From: Clostridia bacterium
GTDB taxonomy: Bacteria > Bacillota > Clostridia > Christensenellales > CAAEEZ01
Length of the DNA: 64,000 nucleotides
Reading direction: 5' to 3'
NCBI GenBank assembly: GCA_900755035.1
Contig: CAAEEZ010000001.1
Coordinates: 6,734-70,733, forward strand
Notes under the pieces: model-generated
Databases searched by the model: none
Told to the model about the DNA's origin: nothing
The model's input: the letters and a program-made list of their open reading frames with translations, nothing else
Part shown: piece after piece, positions 61,649 through 64,000 of the stretch
How positions within the stretch are numbered: the first letter of the stretch is position 1
How the letters are laid out: every line of letters begins with the position of its first letter
Translations under genes and position numbers: made by a program

Positions 61649-62332
61649 ATGTATTTTTATTTATCGCTCGTTGCAGGAATAATTGCGGCGATAGTATTTT
61701 TGATTGTAAGAGTAAAAAAAGGCGGAGTAGCAGGATTGCTTGCTAAAACCGTTGCAAGCGTATTGTTTATAATTACGTCGTTTGCCGCACTAAAAAGCAA
61801 CCCTAACGGTTACGATTGGTTCACTTTCGTTGCGCTAGGGCTTGTATTTGGTATGATAGGCGATATCGTCTTGGACTTGAAGGTTATTTACACTGAAAGT
61901 TCGGATATATACCTTATCAGCGGAATGGGTGCGTTTACGATAGGGCATATCTTCTTTATAGTGGGTATGGGCATAAAATACGGTATCCATTGGGCAGTAC
62001 CTGTCGTTGCGCTTGTAGTTGGCGTTACCGCCGTTTTAATAGGTCCTAAACTAAAATTAGAGTATGGCAAGTTCAAAATACCTTCTATGTTATACGGCTT
62101 TACGCTAGCGTTTACCGCTTGTATGTCCGGTTACGTAATGGTAGTTACCGAGTTTGCTACGGCGTACGTTATCATGTTCGTGGGCTCGCTATTCTTCTTA
62201 ATTAGCGATTTAGTGCTTAGCACTATGTATTTCGGCAAGGACAAAAACACCCCTGCAAACGTAATAATCAACCACGCAACCTACTATATTGCACAATTAC
62301 TTATTGCAAGCACGGTATTCTTTATTTTGTAA
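61649..62332 (+). CDS. YhhN/TMEM86-family membrane protein (lysoplasmalogenase-like)
   Basis: A 227-residue protein with about eight TM helices. The YhhN signature appears as FGMIGDIVLDL and FTIGHIFFI, with ISDLVLSTMYF near the end. Characterised relatives cleave lysoplasmalogen vinyl-ether bonds. Many anaerobic Clostridia make plasmalogens, which makes this role possible here. It is co-transcribed with DUF2804 and followed by a strong terminator. Confidence 0.85.
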   Translation: MYFYLSLVAGIIAAIVFLIVRVKKGGVAGLLAKTVASVLFIITSFAALKSNPNGYDWFTFVALGLVFGMIGDIVLDLKVIYTESSDIYLISGMGAFTIGHIFFIVGMGIKYGIHWAVPVVALVVGVTAVLIGPKLKLEYGKFKIPSMLYGFTLAFTACMSGYVMVVTEFATAYVIMFVGSLFFLISDLVLSTMYFGKDKNTPANVIINHATYYIAQLLIASTVFFIL

Positions 62333-62364
62333 AATAGGAAAACTTAACGAAAAAATGATAAAAT

Positions 62365-62392
62365 AAAACGGCTACGTTGGTAGCCGTTTTTA
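62365..62392. terminator. Terminator between the YhhN-type gene and the HPr-like gene
   Basis: CGGCTAC/GTAGCCG (62369-62375 and 62380-62386) flanked by AAAA and TTTTTA. It serves both convergent genes. Confidence 0.85.
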
Positions 62393-62400
62393 TAAGCGAA

Positions 62401-62628
62401 TTATTCGATAAATGGAGCAAGCTCAGCAAGCAAATCGTCGCAATCGTCAGAGTATATTTCCATAAACACCGGTTGAGATAGGTCCAATGAGAAAATACCC
62501 AAAATTGATTTAGCGTCTATTACGTGTCTACCTGCTCTTAAATCCATATCGTAGTCGTATTTGTTGGTTATTTGTACAAAGTTTTTTACGTTCTCTGCCA
62601 TTTTCAAATTTATAGTAACGGATTTCAT
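62401..62628 (-). CDS. HPr-like protein lacking the phosphoacceptor histidine
   Basis: A 75-residue HPr-fold protein. Aligning VQITNKYDYDMDL with VQTASKYDADVNL of Bacillus HPr puts His15 at Met10 and Arg17 at Glu12, so PEP-dependent phosphotransfer is impossible. The regulatory serine is kept: Ser41 in DAKSILG matches Ser46. This resembles Crh, which has lost His15 but is phosphorylated at Ser46 by HPr kinase. The start at 62628 has GGAGG upstream and gives the right length; the longer frame to 62640 is rejected. It stands alone. Confidence 0.8.
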   Translation of the reverse strand: MKSVTINLKMAENVKNFVQITNKYDYDMDLRAGRHVIDAKSILGIFSLDLSQPVFMEIYSDDCDDLLAELAPFIE

Positions 62629-62722
62629 ATATGCCTCCAAAACTTATTTTATATAATTATTATACATTATTCAAAAATAAATATCAATAAAATTACTAAG
62701 CAATTTGAAAATTATATTTTAG

Positions 62723-62750
62723 TTGCAATTTTTCTTAGTTGTGATATAAT
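62723..62750 (+). promoter_or_regulatory. Promoter of the hypothetical gene at 62778
   Basis: TTGCAA (62723-62728), a 16-bp spacer, TATAAT (62745-62750), then TAGGAGGA before the ATG at 62778. Confidence 0.65.
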
Positions 62751-62777
62751 TAAACGTACACACAGCTAGGAGGAATT

Positions 62778-63512
62778 ATGAGAAACGTAAACGGAGAGGC
62801 GCTTAGGGCGTTGGATAGCCAATACGAGCAATTAGTAAAGTCTAAATTTATCTTTTGTACAGCTCCTATGAAAAACTTCTTAAAATGTCTTGCTTATTAC
62901 GACGAGTTTAGTGCCGTAATTAAAAAGTACAAGCAAAATTTCGATTACAAAAAGGAATTTTACAAATGCGCTATGGATATTAACGGAGTAAAAACGTTTA
63001 CGTTACCTACTATTCATTCCAAAATAATTCCGTTAGTTACTTGCTTGCTTTTGGATTTTGACGACGGCACGAAAAATTTTACCGAGTTCATGCTAGATTA
63101 TTTTCCGTCCGCTTCGCATAACCAATCTTACTACGCATTTTGCGACGCAGTAATCACCCCGTTTTACGAGGCAATTAAGGCTGTGGCGTTTGGTGGCGAG
63201 GTAAAGTTGCAAGAAGATGAAATCACCATTGCAGACAAGCAAATTACCATTGTAAACGGTGGTTTGTTCGAACAAAGCGAGTACCTTACCCAAAGATTAT
63301 ACGAAGCCGTAAAAACTTCTAATCTAACGGACGAAGAAAGGGAAGAGTGTAAATTGGTAATCGAAGGCTTTTTGCTAGCAACCGAAAGTTGCGATAGTAG
63401 GCGCATAAGAAGCGCTTGGATAGGTATGAAAAACACGCTAAAAATAGTAAAGGCGATAACGACTCAGCTTACCAAGATAGAAGATTTGCTTAAATTTTAT
63501 TTGGTGCTATAA
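62778..63512 (+). CDS. Hypothetical protein
   Basis: A 244-residue soluble protein, mostly helical with a short beta section (about 140-160). It has an excellent AGGAGG ribosome binding site and its own promoter. Text such as LDSQYEQLVKSKFIF, LPTIHSKIIPLVTCLLLDFD and ECKLVIEGFLLA is not from a family I can name. There is no signal peptide or TM. It lies directly before the tRNA/rRNA promoter, and no function is suggested by that. Confidence 0.7.
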   Translation: MRNVNGEALRALDSQYEQLVKSKFIFCTAPMKNFLKCLAYYDEFSAVIKKYKQNFDYKKEFYKCAMDINGVKTFTLPTIHSKIIPLVTCLLLDFDDGTKNFTEFMLDYFPSASHNQSYYAFCDAVITPFYEAIKAVAFGGEVKLQEDEITIADKQITIVNGGLFEQSEYLTQRLYEAVKTSNLTDEEREECKLVIEGFLLATESCDSRRIRSAWIGMKNTLKIVKAITTQLTKIEDLLKFYLVL

Positions 63513-63666
63513 TATATCTAATATATAAATAGGTAAGAAAATAGTATACTTATCTAAAATAAAAGCACTAAAAAGCGGTTTTTTGCGTAAAGATATGGCA
63601 AAAAACGACGATTAAAAAAAAAGTTGCAAAATTATAAAAAAAAATTGCAAAACCATAGTAAAATCA

Positions 63667-63695
63667 TTGACAAATATAAATAATAATGTTATTAT
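63667..63695 (+). promoter_or_regulatory. Strong rRNA-type promoter before tRNA-Ala
   Basis: A perfect TTGACA (63667-63672), a 17-bp spacer and TATTAT (63690-63695), preceded by long A tracts (about 63600-63660) that look like an UP element. It starts about 45 bases before the first tRNA. Confidence 0.8.
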
Positions 63696-63742
63696 TTTTA
63701 GGCTGTCGCTTGAATGCGTAGCAAATTGAATAACTCGTACGT

Positions 63743-63818
63743 GGGGGTATAGCTCAGCTGGGAGAGCACCTGCCTTGCAAGCAGGGGGTCAGCAGTTCGA
63801 TCCTGCTTATCTCCACCA
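63743..63818 (+). tRNA. tRNA-Ala (TGC)
   Basis: A 76-base gene with encoded CCA. The acceptor stem GGGGGTA/TATCTCC has G3-U70, the alanine identity pair. The D arm AGCTCAGCTGGGAGAGC, the anticodon stem CCTGC/GCAGG with TGC at 63776-63778, and the TTCGATC T loop are all intact. Confidence 0.98.
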
Positions 63819-63822
63819 TAAC

Positions 63823-63899
63823 GGGCTCATAGCTCAGCTGGTTAGAGCACTCGCCTGATAAGCGAGAGGTCGGTGGTTCGAGTCCACTTGAGCCCACCA
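63823..63899 (+). tRNA. tRNA-Ile (GAT)
   Basis: A 77-base gene with encoded CCA. Acceptor stem GGGCTCA/TGAGCCC, anticodon stem CTCGC/GCGAG with GAT at 63857-63859, and T loop TTCGAGT are intact. It lies 4 bases after tRNA-Ala; this pair normally sits in the 16S-23S spacer. Confidence 0.98.
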
Positions 63900-64000
63900 A
63901 GTCCAAAACGGACACCGCACATTGACAACTGCATAAATGAGAGGTATTTGCTTTTCACAGGAGAGCAAATACAACGATAAGAGAAAACAAAAAGAAAAAA
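63900..64000 (+). other. rRNA spacer, probably leading to a 23S rRNA gene beyond the window
   Basis: The text ACCGCACATTGACAACTGCA is typical of the spacer before Firmicutes 23S genes. Two hairpins are visible: GTCC/GGAC (63901-63913), and a 12-bp stem GTATTTGCTTTT with its complement (63944-63955 and 63961-63972), likely processing signals. The window ends before any mature 23S sequence. Confidence 0.7.

Overview
The window looks like the chromosome of an uncultured, low-G+C, endospore-forming member of the Clostridia, probably from an animal gut. Spore genes support this (spoIIE and a gerA/gerB/gerC germinant-receptor operon), as do the spoIIE-tilS-hpt order, a gatAB operon, DUF951, and strong TTGACA/TATAAT promoters with AGGAGG-type ribosome binding sites. 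I cannot place it below class from sequence alone.

Layout. 1-3041: end of gatA, gatB, an MBL-fold hydrolase and thioredoxin. 3313-10686: a six-gene run with intracellular GH95 fucosidase and GH110 alpha-1,3-galactosidase, an SDR oxidoreductase, a NahK-like sugar kinase, a TPR protein and a DUF4037 protein; it reads as a cytosolic route for fucosylated/galactosylated host glycans. 11044-22885: an OmpR-type two-component system with a 998-residue lipoprotein, a frameshifted second lipoprotein, two related membrane proteins, and a MacB-type ABC transporter gene broken by two poly-A frameshifts and an in-frame stop. 23013-39638: a 16.6-kb mobile element of the Tn4451/TnpX type (large serine recombinase, TnpW- and TnpV-like proteins). 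39671-63512: ordinary host genes (M20 peptidase, ger operon, lepB, spoIIE, tilS, hpt, cca, rmuC, PHP, VanW, phosphoglucomutase, GtrA, DegV, DUF2804, YhhN, an HPr-like protein). 63667-64000: a strong promoter driving tRNA-Ala and tRNA-Ile, then spacer of the type that precedes 23S rRNA, with no 16S gene in front.

The mobile element is the most interesting part. Its ends split a host bidirectional terminator: the left stem half lies at 22997-23003 and the right half at 39644-39650. Rejoining the flanks across a shared ACACC recreates the terminator, and joining the element ends recreates a palindromic attP.

Its cargo is one tightly overlapped minus-strand operon of nine genes (27196-39151): a membrane-anchored XRE regulator, a HEPN/Abi-like protein with an RxxxxH motif, a fusion of a HAD phosphatase with an NrdG-type radical-SAM activase, a short class III ribonucleotide reductase (NrdD), a dTMP-kinase-like enzyme, a BspA-type LRR protein, a glycosyltransferase-Sel1-LRR fusion, a calcineurin-like phosphoesterase and a degenerate AAA-LRR protein. 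A consensus promoter followed by a structured leader and an intrinsic terminator lies just upstream and may control the operon by attenuation. I know of no described system with this gene set. A defence or host-conflict role built on nucleotide metabolism, HEPN RNase activity and LRR sensing is a hypothesis only.
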